A DNA stretch of 64,000 nt from Deltaproteobacteria bacterium (GTDB lineage: Bacteria > Myxococcota_A > UBA9160 > UBA4427), in contig JAJDAN010000066.1 in assembly GCA_029261855.1 (NCBI GenBank), positions 124,001 through 188,000 of the forward strand. Direction: 5' to 3'. Both the position numbers and the translations under genes were made by a program. Within the stretch, counting starts at the first letter, position 1. Each line of letters opens with the position of its first letter. Below are positions 47,756 to 56,180 of this stretch, one piece after another. Below the pieces are notes generated by a model. That model saw only the letters and a program-made list of their open reading frames with translations. It was not told the origin of the DNA and ran no database searches.

Positions 47756-48516
47756 GCACCACCGAAGACCCACTGAACCCAATCCCGTGCCGGACATGCC
47801 ATGCCCCAAATGGCCACAGCAACCGCGACGTGGCTGCAGCTTGCCGAGGGGCCACCGAACCCGCCTGGGCAGAGCCGCTCCGCACCGAACTGCGGGCCCT
47901 AGTCGACGCCCCATGGACACCGGCCAGCCTGAAGAAGGTCAGCGACTTCGCGCTGAAGATCAAGGGCCTGGTCGCGCTCAGCACCGGAGCCCCCGACCCC
48001 AAACCGAGAGGGCTCGGAGCCCCCTGGCTAGGCCTCAACCCCTCAAGCGAGGACGACGACGCCCCGGCCATGGCCGACACGTTTACGCCGGTCCTCACCA
48101 ACCCCGGAGTCGGCGCTGAGACCTTCGGCGCCAAGGTGATCCGCGAGGCGCTCGCCGTCGCGGCGCAACTCAAGGGGCAGGAGGGCGTCCCTGGACTGGT
48201 GCGGGCTCTACGAGACGCCAAGGAGGCCGGGCTTGCCGAGGTGATCCCCAAACTCCAGGCCCGACTGGACGAGTTGCTTGGCGCAGACGAACCGCGGCAG
48301 ACTCCGCCCCTGCTCATGACACCGCTCCAGGAGGCTCTCGAGATCTTCAGTCGCTACTGCCCCGGGGCGAACCCCCCACTCCAGGGCGAGCACGACGAGT
48401 TGTACATGTGCGTGGACCCAGCCAGGGTCCCCGCAATCGACAGAGACCGACTGAACGAACTGGGGTGGGAGGCCGACGACGATCTCCACTCCTTCATGAG
48501 GCACACCAGCGCATGA
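47752..48516 (+). CDS. Hypothetical protein (254 aa)
   Basis: GTG start. Begins with a C-x2-C-H zinc-like site (CRTCHAPNGH), then helices (LKKVSDFALKIKGLVALSTG, KVIREALAVAAQLKGQEGVP) and a C-terminal segment with FSRYCPGANPPLQGEHDELY. Possibly a helical scaffold; no motif. Confidence 0.55.
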   Translation: MSTTEDPLNPIPCRTCHAPNGHSNRDVAAACRGATEPAWAEPLRTELRALVDAPWTPASLKKVSDFALKIKGLVALSTGAPDPKPRGLGAPWLGLNPSSEDDDAPAMADTFTPVLTNPGVGAETFGAKVIREALAVAAQLKGQEGVPGLVRALRDAKEAGLAEVIPKLQARLDELLGADEPRQTPPLLMTPLQEALEIFSRYCPGANPPLQGEHDELYMCVDPARVPAIDRDRLNELGWEADDDLHSFMRHTSA

Positions 48517-48779
48517 GCAAACGAATCACCCACCAGGAGTGCGTCCGCCTCAACCTCGCCCAGATCCAAGTGTCTGGTCTGGATCACATTCTCGAACGTC
48601 ACGCAGGGCGGCTCACGCGCTGCGTGGAGTGTGACGCCTACGACTTCTCCCACGAGGCGGACTGCAAGTTGGCCGAGGAGGTGGAGGAACTCTACGCCTC
48701 AGCCAAGGACTCGGGGGCCAAGAAGATCGGAGGCGACCTCCTGGGCCCGCTGATCTACCTCACAGGGCCAGTCTCATGA
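48513..48779 (+). CDS. Hypothetical protein (88 aa)
   Basis: ATG in an ATGA overlap. Contains CVECDAYDFSHEADC, a possible Cys/His zinc site. Helical elsewhere (ECVRLNLAQIQVSGLDHILE). Unknown. Confidence 0.55.
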   Translation: MSKRITHQECVRLNLAQIQVSGLDHILERHAGRLTRCVECDAYDFSHEADCKLAEEVEELYASAKDSGAKKIGGDLLGPLIYLTGPVS

Positions 48780-49606
48780 GGTGGTTCATTCCGTCGATCC
48801 ACGGCGATTATCGGCTCGAGCCTGACGGAGAGCGCAACTGCGTGCTCACGGTGACCAGTCCCACGCCCGCCGAGAAGGAGGTGGTCACCAAATTCCTGGC
48901 CCAGGCCAACACGCGGGGCTGGACCGACCGCAAGCGCCTCTCCACACGAACGTCCGTGAGCCTGATCAGACTCAAGGCCAGCGTGGCGGACGCCGGTCCC
49001 CTGCTGGTAGCCGCTGGCGCAGCACCCGTGATCGGAGCCCTGACCGTGCTGACGTTCAAGGACGGGGGCGTGGTGGCCGACGAGGATCCCGAGCGCGTGG
49101 CCGACGTGGCCCAGGACCCGAAGGACCCAGCCAAGGACGCCGTCACGGTGAAGCGCCCCACCCCCTGCTGCCCCCGGTGTATTCCAGGGGCAATCGCACC
49201 AGCCAACGAGGTGCTGCAGGCCTTCATGACGCCAGCCCAGCACTCCTCATGGGCTGACGACCGCTCCCTGGTCGTCGAGGGCGGCTACAGCGGCCACCGC
49301 TACGTCCTCTCTCACCGCAACTCGCCGCGCGCCGTCGACCAGACCAAGATCTGCTACGACGAGACGGACGGCAAGATCCTGCACTTCCACGACTGGGCGG
49401 TGCCGCCTGAGGAGGAGGTGTTGGCTAGCATGCTGATCCTGCAGTACCGCGAGGACTGGCTGCGCAACGAGGCGACCTGCGCCTACAGCCCAGGGTGCAC
49501 CGACGTCTACAAGAACCCGTTTGGCGGGCTCCTCGACGGTGTGGCGGACGCTCAGTTCACCGCGGGGTTTGGCCAGGCACTTCAGCAACTCATGGGAGGG
49601 AACTAA
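48776..49606 (+). CDS. Large-phage-type conserved protein (276 aa)
   Basis: ATG in an ATGA overlap. The C-terminal 130 residues (CCPRCIPGAIAPANEVLQAF, SGHRYVLSHRNSPRAVDQTK, ICYDETDGKILHFHDWAVPP, EEEVLASMLILQ) are a pattern I associate with proteins of large phages, with R-Y-x-x-x-H-R...H-F-H-D-W-x-V-P-P-x-E-E-x-L-A. The N-terminal 100 residues are a separate alpha/beta domain with a hydrophobic stretch. Function not known. Confidence 0.6.
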   Translation: MRWFIPSIHGDYRLEPDGERNCVLTVTSPTPAEKEVVTKFLAQANTRGWTDRKRLSTRTSVSLIRLKASVADAGPLLVAAGAAPVIGALTVLTFKDGGVVADEDPERVADVAQDPKDPAKDAVTVKRPTPCCPRCIPGAIAPANEVLQAFMTPAQHSSWADDRSLVVEGGYSGHRYVLSHRNSPRAVDQTKICYDETDGKILHFHDWAVPPEEEVLASMLILQYREDWLRNEATCAYSPGCTDVYKNPFGGLLDGVADAQFTAGFGQALQQLMGGN

Positions 49607-49608
49607 TC

Positions 49609-50535
49609 ATGCCGCGAATCGTCGAACACCGCATGACCAGCAAAGAGTTCCTTGAGGTCCTACTGGCTGGACTGAAGGCTACCGGGCGCGCAGAGCCCGA
49701 CGTGCACACCATGGACCTCAGGATCGACTTCAGCGCCACGAACAACCACTTCCCCGTGTTCGTGGACTACGAACAGATCGACTTCGATAGGTCCCGAAGG
49801 AAGGCTGGGCCGCGGGGTGCCGAGCCCACTTCAAACACGGGGGACTGGGTCCCCCGTGAGGTGACCTTCGACGAGTTCACGGCCAACTTCGATCCCGCGC
49901 TCGTCCAAGAAGCCAAGGAGGAGGCCCAACGCTGCCGGGACGAAACGACCAACGTCTTGCGCGGGACGCTCGGCTGTGACGGGTGTGGGGGGGCCCAAAT
50001 CCACCGCGTGAGTCAGGCGCAACCAGCGATCTTCCGGTGTCGAGACTGCAACCACGTAGGAAGGGCCGGCTTTGCCGGCAGCCGCCTGAACCAGCCGGCC
50101 AGAGACCCGGTGATCTCGTGGGAGAACTGCCAGGTCCCTGGGTGCCTCCTGTATGCCCCGCCAGGGGTACTGCGTTGCGAGACGCACCAGGCCATGGCGG
50201 ACGAGGCCGTCGGCTTTGCGATCCTCAAGGACGTCGAACCCTCTCCCCTCGAGGCCGTGACCAGCGCAGACCGCACTCGCCGCGGTCGCGCCTGGGAGGG
50301 TCTCAGCCCCACAGGGACTCCGGCGGGCGGGATCTGCTGCCAGGACGCGAACGGTGACCTCTGCGGCTTCCACGACCCCACGAACTACTGCGCTCGCTGC
50401 TGGCGACAATTCGGCGACCGCATGGTGCGTGTGGAGGTGGGCGACATGTCGACTACTCCTTCCTGGCACGGACCCCGCTACACCCACGCGCTCGGTGCCG
50501 GCGTCTGCCGCGAGATCGAGATCGCCGGTGACTGA
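49609..50535 (+). CDS. Zinc-binding hypothetical protein (308 aa)
   Basis: ATG start with GGGAGG upstream. Residues about 125-150 contain CDGCGGAQIHRVSQAQPAIF and CRDCNH, a zinc ribbon; CQVPGCLLYAPPGVLRCETH and CQDANGDLCGFHDPTNYCAR with a following C supply two more zinc sites. The N-terminal domain is helical (EFLEVLLAGLKATGRAEPDV). Multi-finger adaptor of unknown target. Confidence 0.6.
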   Translation: MPRIVEHRMTSKEFLEVLLAGLKATGRAEPDVHTMDLRIDFSATNNHFPVFVDYEQIDFDRSRRKAGPRGAEPTSNTGDWVPREVTFDEFTANFDPALVQEAKEEAQRCRDETTNVLRGTLGCDGCGGAQIHRVSQAQPAIFRCRDCNHVGRAGFAGSRLNQPARDPVISWENCQVPGCLLYAPPGVLRCETHQAMADEAVGFAILKDVEPSPLEAVTSADRTRRGRAWEGLSPTGTPAGGICCQDANGDLCGFHDPTNYCARCWRQFGDRMVRVEVGDMSTTPSWHGPRYTHALGAGVCREIEIAGD

Positions 50536-51100
50536 GGCTCGGCTTCCACCCGAAGTGACGGCCAGGGCCAGCAATCCAGAGGAGGGCCTGCTCACCAAGC
50601 AGGTCGCGCTCCCGGTCGGGATCTGGAACGACGTTCTGGAGCTGGGACGCACGTCTGGGCTCGACTACCGGGACGCTCTGGTCGAGCTGGTGGACCTCGG
50701 GGTGCAGGCCCAGTCCGAGGGTCTCCTGAAGCCCAGGCTGCTCTCGATCGACCACGTGGTCTGGAGCAAGGTCGCAGGGGTGAAGCAGGAGGGTGAGTCC
50801 GACGACCAGGCCCTGCTGCGCCTGGTGGATCTCGGCGCACAGGTCAAGACCGCACGGCTCAACGGCCAGGCCCCGCCGCCCCGTGAGCCCGACGGAATCA
50901 AAGTGCTGGTAACACTGTTCAACGAGAAGAAGAACGAGGACGTGTCGCGCCTGGGCGTCCTCTACTGCACGCAGGTTCCCAGTCCAGGCGACGTGTTCAC
51001 CATGAAGGCCACGGCCAGGGCGCTCACGGTGTTGCACCGCTCGTGGATCTTCACTGGCGAGCGACAGATCGCGTTCTTGCGCGTGAAGGAGGTGAAGTGA
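50528..51100 (+). CDS. Hypothetical protein (190 aa)
   Basis: GTG start overlapping by 8 bases. Two similar helical segments (WNDVLELGRTSGLDYRDALV then ELVDLGVQAQ, and DDQALLRLVDLGAQVKTARL) indicate an internal repeat. The C-terminal part is alpha/beta (GIKVLVTLFNEKKNEDVSRL). Unknown. Confidence 0.55.
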   Translation: MTEARLPPEVTARASNPEEGLLTKQVALPVGIWNDVLELGRTSGLDYRDALVELVDLGVQAQSEGLLKPRLLSIDHVVWSKVAGVKQEGESDDQALLRLVDLGAQVKTARLNGQAPPPREPDGIKVLVTLFNEKKNEDVSRLGVLYCTQVPSPGDVFTMKATARALTVLHRSWIFTGERQIAFLRVKEVK

Positions 51101-51354
51101 GCGACGCCGACAAGGTCTTGGAGGTCATGAGCACGGGCTGCTCACCGGTCGAGTTCACCTACACCAACCACCGCTATGAGACCAGCGTGCGCCGGGTGCA
51201 GCCGATCTCCGTCTACTTCGGCGCCACGGCGTTCTACACCAAGCCCCAGTGGTTGCTTGAAGCCTGGGACTTGGACAAGGAGGCGTTCCGCGACTTCGCG
51301 CTCGCCAGGATCCAGACCGACCGCCAGAAGGAGGCCGAACATGGACAAGCGTGA
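51097..51354 (+). CDS. WYL-like small protein (85 aa)
   Basis: GTG start. VEFTYTNHRYETSVRRVQPI, VYFGATAFYTKPQWLLEAWD and DKEAFRDFALARI match small phage proteins with the WYL-type order (I-x-Y-x-N...R-x-V-x-P...W-L-L-x-A-x-D...R-x-F-A-L-x-x-I). WYL domains bind nucleic acid or ligand in regulators of CRISPR and DNA damage responses; here the domain stands alone. Confidence 0.65.
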   Translation: MSDADKVLEVMSTGCSPVEFTYTNHRYETSVRRVQPISVYFGATAFYTKPQWLLEAWDLDKEAFRDFALARIQTDRQKEAEHGQA

Positions 51355-51928
51355 ACGCGAGGCCTGGCGTGCCTGGGAGGCCGATCCAACCGACGAGAAC
51401 GCCCAGCGCTGGGCGCAGCTCGCCGGGCGCCGCGTGGCACGCAAGAAGAACGAGGTCCCGCTGCGCACCATGGACCTCACCCCGGAGTTGTCCGAGGTGT
51501 TGGCTAAGGCCGCGGACTCCTTCCTCGACCGCAAGCTGAAGAAGACGTTGGCCGGCGACTTCGCTGGTCTGACCGAGTGCCACTTCTACTTGCTCAAGAT
51601 CCCGCCGAAGGCCATGCGCCTGGTGAAGGAGTGGTACGACAAGGTGGGCATGACGCTGGAGCTAGGTTCCGAGGAGGTCGCCGAGACCGACTACAAGGCC
51701 ATGGCGGACCACGACAACCACTGGAAGCGTGAAGCGGAGACCGCGGCCAGGGAGAGGGATCGCCTTGAGATCAAGGTCCAAGCCCTGAACCGCGCCCTGG
51801 GGTCACTGGAACGCGACCGTGAGAAACTGTTTCAGTTCGACGGCTTGCAGGCGAGCTACAACATGCTCAAGGCCGAGAACGATCGCCTGTGCACGTTGAT
51901 TCGTCAGAAGCAACCGGGCGGTAAGTAG
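51341..51928 (+). CDS. Coiled-coil protein (195 aa)
   Basis: ATG start. A charged N-terminus, a central helix-rich domain, then a long C-terminal coiled coil (HWKREAETAARERDRLEIKV, EKLFQFDGLQASYNMLKAEN). Last gene of the 44.4-51.9 kb plus operon. Confidence 0.55.
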   Translation: MDKREREAWRAWEADPTDENAQRWAQLAGRRVARKKNEVPLRTMDLTPELSEVLAKAADSFLDRKLKKTLAGDFAGLTECHFYLLKIPPKAMRLVKEWYDKVGMTLELGSEEVAETDYKAMADHDNHWKREAETAARERDRLEIKVQALNRALGSLERDREKLFQFDGLQASYNMLKAENDRLCTLIRQKQPGGK

Positions 51929-51930
51929 GC

Positions 51931-52434
51931 CTAGAGCCCGAACAGCCCGCCGGACTTCCCTTGCCGAGCCCGCAGAGCACGCAGACTCAACACGATCCCC
52001 AAGACACCGCCGACCACCCCGATTGTCACTCCAGCCTTCTCCCAAAATGACGGCCCCGCTGCAGGTTGGTCGACCTTCCACGGCAGCGTGGTCACCTCGG
52101 GCGTCTCGCTTGCAGCCTGACCTAGGTTCACCGGCGCGTCATAGACCTCGGGGGTCATGAAATCGAACTCGGTGGCCTGGGACCCTCGCTCGCAGGCGTA
52201 GCCCATGGTGTCGAGGCACTGGGATCGCGGGAGCGGGAGATCTCCAGTCGCGGTCGCGAACCGCGAGAACTGGCCGCCACGAGGCGATACCGTACGGCCT
52301 CCGTAGTTGCGCATGATCCGCTGGGCACGTTGCTCGGGGGACATGAGGGGGTTGCCGGCGGCCAGGGCGGCCTCAAGTTGGCTGGGCGGCCCCGCGAGCA
52401 TGCTTGCGTTGAGGGAGTTGTAGTCGAGGTGCAT
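51931..52434 (-). CDS. Protein with C-terminal membrane helix (167 aa)
   Basis: ATG start. A soluble N-terminal part with ALAAGNPLMSPEQRAQRIMR, a cysteine pair (C...C at about 73 and 80), and a C-terminal hydrophobic segment (GVTIGVVGGVLGIVLSLRAL) with a basic tail. Lies at the end of the 64-to-51.9 kb minus operon. Confidence 0.55.
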   Translation of the reverse strand: MHLDYNSLNASMLAGPPSQLEAALAAGNPLMSPEQRAQRIMRNYGGRTVSPRGGQFSRFATATGDLPLPRSQCLDTMGYACERGSQATEFDFMTPEVYDAPVNLGQAASETPEVTTLPWKVDQPAAGPSFWEKAGVTIGVVGGVLGIVLSLRALRARQGKSGGLFGL

Positions 52435-52435
52435 G

Positions 52436-53410
52436 CTAGAACCTGATTCCAGCGCCTCCGGGGGCGCTGAGGTAGAGGGCGGCTTGCTGCTGGGCCGGAG
52501 TAGCTCGAGTGCTGCGCTGCAGGGCCGCTCGCTGGGCAGCGTTGGTGGGGATCTGGGTGACCCCGGTCGTCCTGGGGTCTATCCACTGCATTGGGGTACG
52601 GCTCCCAGTATCCTGCCGATCTAGCCAGTAGAGGGCAGATCGCTGGGGCGCTGGAGCAGGGCGAGGAGCAGGTGTCGCTGGGGCGCGATACACGCCAGGG
52701 CCCAAGACCTGCTGCTGGATCGGCGTGAGCTGCGGGGCCGCCTGGAGGGGCGGTGGGGCAGTGACCCACCCCCGGCCAAGCACTGGAGCGGGCGCGGTCC
52801 AGACTGGTGGCGCGGGCGCTGGCTGGAAGCGAGGCTGAGGCGCTGCCGCCTGCTGCAAGGCTCTGGCTTGCTGCTGTGCGGCCAGGGCTATGGACCGACT
52901 CGCTCGGGCCTTGTCCTGTAGTTCGCGAGCCCTCCGCTGAAGGCGCGCGGCGATCTCGCGCCCAGCCTCAACGCGCTGGCGCACCTCACGGGGAGTAGTT
53001 CGAGTGCCGGTGTCCTCTGAGATCTCACTCGCCCGCCCTCGGGACCAGGTGATCTCGGCCTGGGACTGCAGAAGGTTCTGCTGGCGCTGCGACAGCGCCA
53101 GAGCCTGCTGCTCCGCCGTGGGGTCACCCGAGCGGCTCACGATCAGGGCCTCCCGCCGCGCCTGGGTACAGACCTTGTCCCGCGCCGCCCGCGTCATGAT
53201 CCGGCTGTAGGTCGGCTCGGGCGGAATGTCCGAGCCGGACGCCTGGATCGGTGTCCAGCCCACGTTCCACAACCCGGATTCCAGGGCCTCACACACGTAC
53301 TTCGCGCCGTGCTGGGCGACCCGGTCGTCTATGAACCCAGGCGAGACGGTGATCCCGCCGCCAGGACCGCCGCGCAGTTCGCCGAGGTCGTTCATGCTGA
53401 GCAAGCCCAT
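52436..53410 (-). CDS. Gln/Ala/Pro-rich protein (324 aa)
   Basis: ATG start. N-terminal 75 residues are ordered (VAQHGAKYVCEALESGLWNV). The middle is a long Gln/Ala/Arg helix (ARLQRRARELQDKARASRSI, ALAAQQQARALQQAAAPQ) and the end is Pro/Ala-rich and low complexity. Such composition fits a virion-associated or fibrous protein. The strong compositional bias makes other assignments unsafe. Confidence 0.55.
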   Translation of the reverse strand: MGLLSMNDLGELRGGPGGGITVSPGFIDDRVAQHGAKYVCEALESGLWNVGWTPIQASGSDIPPEPTYSRIMTRAARDKVCTQARREALIVSRSGDPTAEQQALALSQRQQNLLQSQAEITWSRGRASEISEDTGTRTTPREVRQRVEAGREIAARLQRRARELQDKARASRSIALAAQQQARALQQAAAPQPRFQPAPAPPVWTAPAPVLGRGWVTAPPPLQAAPQLTPIQQQVLGPGVYRAPATPAPRPAPAPQRSALYWLDRQDTGSRTPMQWIDPRTTGVTQIPTNAAQRAALQRSTRATPAQQQAALYLSAPGGAGIRF

Positions 53411-53413
53411 GCG

Positions 53414-55510
53414 TCACGCGTCCTTGTAGAACCCAAAGGCCCAGCTCGCGAGGGACTCCATGCCCCACCCGTGCCGAGCAAGGAAAGTTCGGAAGCCTTC
53501 TTGAAACTCATGGAGATCCGGGTGGTAGTCGTCGAGATCGCGGTTCAGCCCACCCTCGGCGGTCATGACCACCGGCATTTCGTTTCCCCACCGCTCGCCG
53601 CGCTCGCGCCACTCGGCCTGGGTGTAGAACGTGGGGCCGCCGGACTCGTAGGGGCGCCGCCCCCACTTCTCAGGCCACTGGTCCAGCCAGAAGCGGATCG
53701 CGGGCTCGAGTTCGTCTGCGTTGAGGGGCAACCCAGCGCGGACCTTCTCGATCACCAGGCGCTCGCGGTCAGGTCCGCGCTCTGCGGCTCGCAGTCGTTC
53801 GTCTGCGGGGTTGGTGGCCGCGGGCGGCGTCCCGAAGGCCACTATGGCGCGCTTGTACTGCCTGGCGATCCGCTCACCAGCTTCACTGACCGTGCGCGTC
53901 GTGAACTCCTGCGAAGCCAGATCGTCGCCCTCCTGGTCCATGATCCCCACGTACCAAGTCAGACTCCCGGTCGGGACCTGGTGCCAGGGGGTGCCGTGCA
54001 TGACCGCCCCTGGGTAGCTGACCGCCGCGGGGTGGAGGTCGCCCGGCCAGGCCAATATGCGGTCGGGGGCCTGAACGAAGGTCTGGCACTCGAAGTCCAT
54101 GGACACTATGAACTCGACGCTTGGGTTGAGCATGGTGCCCAGGGCCGCACACATGCCGCCGGTCTGCCAGACGTTGAAGGCATGGACGCCACGCACCCGG
54201 AGGTCGTCCCGGAGTTGCTGCAGCATGGCCACGTCGTCGCGCTCGAGGTAGACCGGAATCCCACACTGATCACACCGGGCGTTGGCTCCCTCGCCGGCGC
54301 CAGCGGCCCACTGCTGGGGGTGGTCCCGAGGGTCGCAGTCCAGACACAGGACGCGGCCCGAAGGAGTGAAGACGCCGTGGACCGCCATGGGGATCTGGTG
54401 AGAGGGAGGGACCTTGCCAGTGGTCCTGATCCGATCCGCGCGCAGTCGAGCTGGCGCACTGGGGTCACCGAGAGCCGCAGCGCGCTCGAGCCGACGCAGG
54501 CGATCGTCCGAGGGATTGGCCCACGCTTGGCGCCCAGGCGTCACAGGGGGCACCGGGCGCCACTGCAGGCCGGTCCTTGTGAAGAGGCTGGTGGCCGGCA
54601 CCGTGTAGACCTCACCCTCTGGAAACTGCACCGTCCAGTAGCGGTAGTCCTTGGGTTGCGTGGGTTTCAGGATCTGGACTGGGATCCGCTCGTCGCCGAA
54701 GAAGGCGCGGAGAGGGAGATTCCCAGCTCGGTGGCGCCGCGGAGGGTTCTGACTCGCACGCATGGCCTCGGCCACGGTGTCTTCATTGGCAACGCCCAGG
54801 GCCCAGTCGATCAGACGCTGGGACTGCCAGGGGCTGAGGTGGTAATACTCGGTCGTTACAACGCCCCAACCAAGCGCCTGGTCCGCCCTAGTCGTGGAGT
54901 TCACAAGCGCGGCCTGAGTTCGTTCGGGAGGGCCGAAGGGAGCGTGGCCCTGGAACACCCCGTTGAGGTGATCGCGACACGCTTGCATGAGCCAGTGCAC
55001 TGCGTCGTTGGCGTCAGCAAGCGATTGGACTGACGTAATCGCGACCCGCCGGACCGCCTCGAAGACGGTCCGCGCTCGACCGCTCTCGGCAGACATGTCG
55101 GCGTCTGTGTAAATGATCCAGGCCCTGACTGTGTGGATCACCCCACGCAGTCCGCTTAGGTCTCCACCAAGCAACTCAGGTGGGAGTTGATCCGCCACAG
55201 CGTTGACTGCGCGCTCAGCGCAGTCCGCGGCCCACAGCGTCGTCTCGCCGAATCCCATGGCGTCCCAGGCGCTCGCGATCAACTGATCGCGCCTCGAGTT
55301 CAGCGGGGCCTCGACTACCAACCGAGCCGCCGGGTCCCCGGCCTGGGCCGCGAGCGCGACTCGCTCCCTGGACAACTCGCCAGCCCGCATGCGGTCGACC
55401 AGGACCCGCGCGCCGATCGCAGGGCCGCCCAACGGAACGTCGCGCTCGCGACGGCGGGCCTGGGGGTCAGGGTTTCGGCGCCGGCGGCGCTTGGTGGCAG
55501 CGGGGGTCAT
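53414..55510 (-). CDS. Mosaic protein with three copies of the recurring module (698 aa)
   Basis: ATG at 55510 (MTPAATKRRRRRNPDPQARR) with GGGAG upstream. Three modules each begin after an NP dipeptide: NPDPQARRRERDVPLGG with GELSRERVALAAQAGDPAAR, NPSDDRLRRLERAAALGDPS with RLRADRIRTTGK near 350, and NPADERLRAAERGPDRERLV with GLPLNADELEPAIRFW near 600. Each module is followed by a different domain; the middle part has a CLDC...CDQC zinc site and the last an acidic aromatic domain (YHPDLHEFQEGFRTFLARHG). It looks like three ancestral genes fused head to tail. A structural role is possible, unproven. Confidence 0.65.
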   Translation of the reverse strand: MTPAATKRRRRRNPDPQARRRERDVPLGGPAIGARVLVDRMRAGELSRERVALAAQAGDPAARLVVEAPLNSRRDQLIASAWDAMGFGETTLWAADCAERAVNAVADQLPPELLGGDLSGLRGVIHTVRAWIIYTDADMSAESGRARTVFEAVRRVAITSVQSLADANDAVHWLMQACRDHLNGVFQGHAPFGPPERTQAALVNSTTRADQALGWGVVTTEYYHLSPWQSQRLIDWALGVANEDTVAEAMRASQNPPRRHRAGNLPLRAFFGDERIPVQILKPTQPKDYRYWTVQFPEGEVYTVPATSLFTRTGLQWRPVPPVTPGRQAWANPSDDRLRRLERAAALGDPSAPARLRADRIRTTGKVPPSHQIPMAVHGVFTPSGRVLCLDCDPRDHPQQWAAGAGEGANARCDQCGIPVYLERDDVAMLQQLRDDLRVRGVHAFNVWQTGGMCAALGTMLNPSVEFIVSMDFECQTFVQAPDRILAWPGDLHPAAVSYPGAVMHGTPWHQVPTGSLTWYVGIMDQEGDDLASQEFTTRTVSEAGERIARQYKRAIVAFGTPPAATNPADERLRAAERGPDRERLVIEKVRAGLPLNADELEPAIRFWLDQWPEKWGRRPYESGGPTFYTQAEWRERGERWGNEMPVVMTAEGGLNRDLDDYHPDLHEFQEGFRTFLARHGWGMESLASWAFGFYKDA

Positions 55511-55547
55511 ACGCAGGCGCTCCCGGCGCCTACCAGCCACCGCCGCC

Positions 55548-55925
55548 TCAGCCCAAGCCTGCAATTGGGCAGCACCAGCCCATGCCCTCCAGCGCGCCTG
55601 ACGTCACGAAGATCCCGCGCCGCTCTTGGCTCAGGGCCTTGTCCTGGGTCCCGCGCAGCCACTCTCGGGCCTGGGCGTCGCTCAGCGCGGCCTGAGCCCG
55701 ACGAATGAGAACGTCATTCCCGGTGCGGTAGGCGGCCTGAACACCGGCAATCCGCGACAGGACCTCGTCGTTGCGCAGGGGGAGGTCGCGGAACCCACGC
55801 ATGCGGGTCTCACCTGCGATCAAGGTCGCGAAGGGCACGTTCGCGCCCCTGCGACGCAGTTCGGGCCCGTAGTCCGGTCCCAGGGCCACCGGGACCGACA
55901 GCAGTTCGTCCATAGTCAGGGCCAT
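55548..55925 (-). CDS. Hypothetical protein (125 aa)
   Basis: ATG with CAGGAGATC upstream. Helical (NDEVLSRIAGVQAAYRTGND, LIRRAQAALSDAQAREWLRG) with an N-terminal MALTMDELLSVPVALGPDYG. The composition suggests a structural or assembly protein; no family. Confidence 0.55.
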   Translation of the reverse strand: MALTMDELLSVPVALGPDYGPELRRRGANVPFATLIAGETRMRGFRDLPLRNDEVLSRIAGVQAAYRTGNDVLIRRAQAALSDAQAREWLRGTQDKALSQERRGIFVTSGALEGMGWCCPIAGLG

Positions 55926-55988
55926 GAGGATCTCCTGGGTCCATTCTGACAGGAGATCCCAACCCTGCCACATAGTTGCCGGCAGCCA

Positions 55989-56180
55989 CTACTTACGGCT
56001 GTGCCAGCCCCGCAGCGCGGAGGCCGCGAACAGCAGCCCCGCCACCCCAAGCACAAGCACCACCGTCTCAGACGAGAGCGGGCCGTCTGCTGGGACGGTC
56101 CCCACGAACACGGTCACTGCGATCAGCGCCGCGGCTGCGAACAGGACCCCGTCCTCGACCTTCCGGTCGAGGTTAGGCAC
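55989..56180 (-). CDS. Two-helix membrane protein next to the patatin gene (63 aa)
   Basis: GTG start overlapping the patatin-like gene by 8 bases. Two transmembrane segments (GVLFAAAALIAVTVFVGTVP, TVVLVLGVAGLLFAASALRG) with short polar ends, a holin-like design. Direct coupling with a phospholipase suggests the two act together at the membrane. Confidence 0.6.
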   Translation of the reverse strand: MPNLDRKVEDGVLFAAAALIAVTVFVGTVPADGPLSSETVVLVLGVAGLLFAASALRGWHSRK

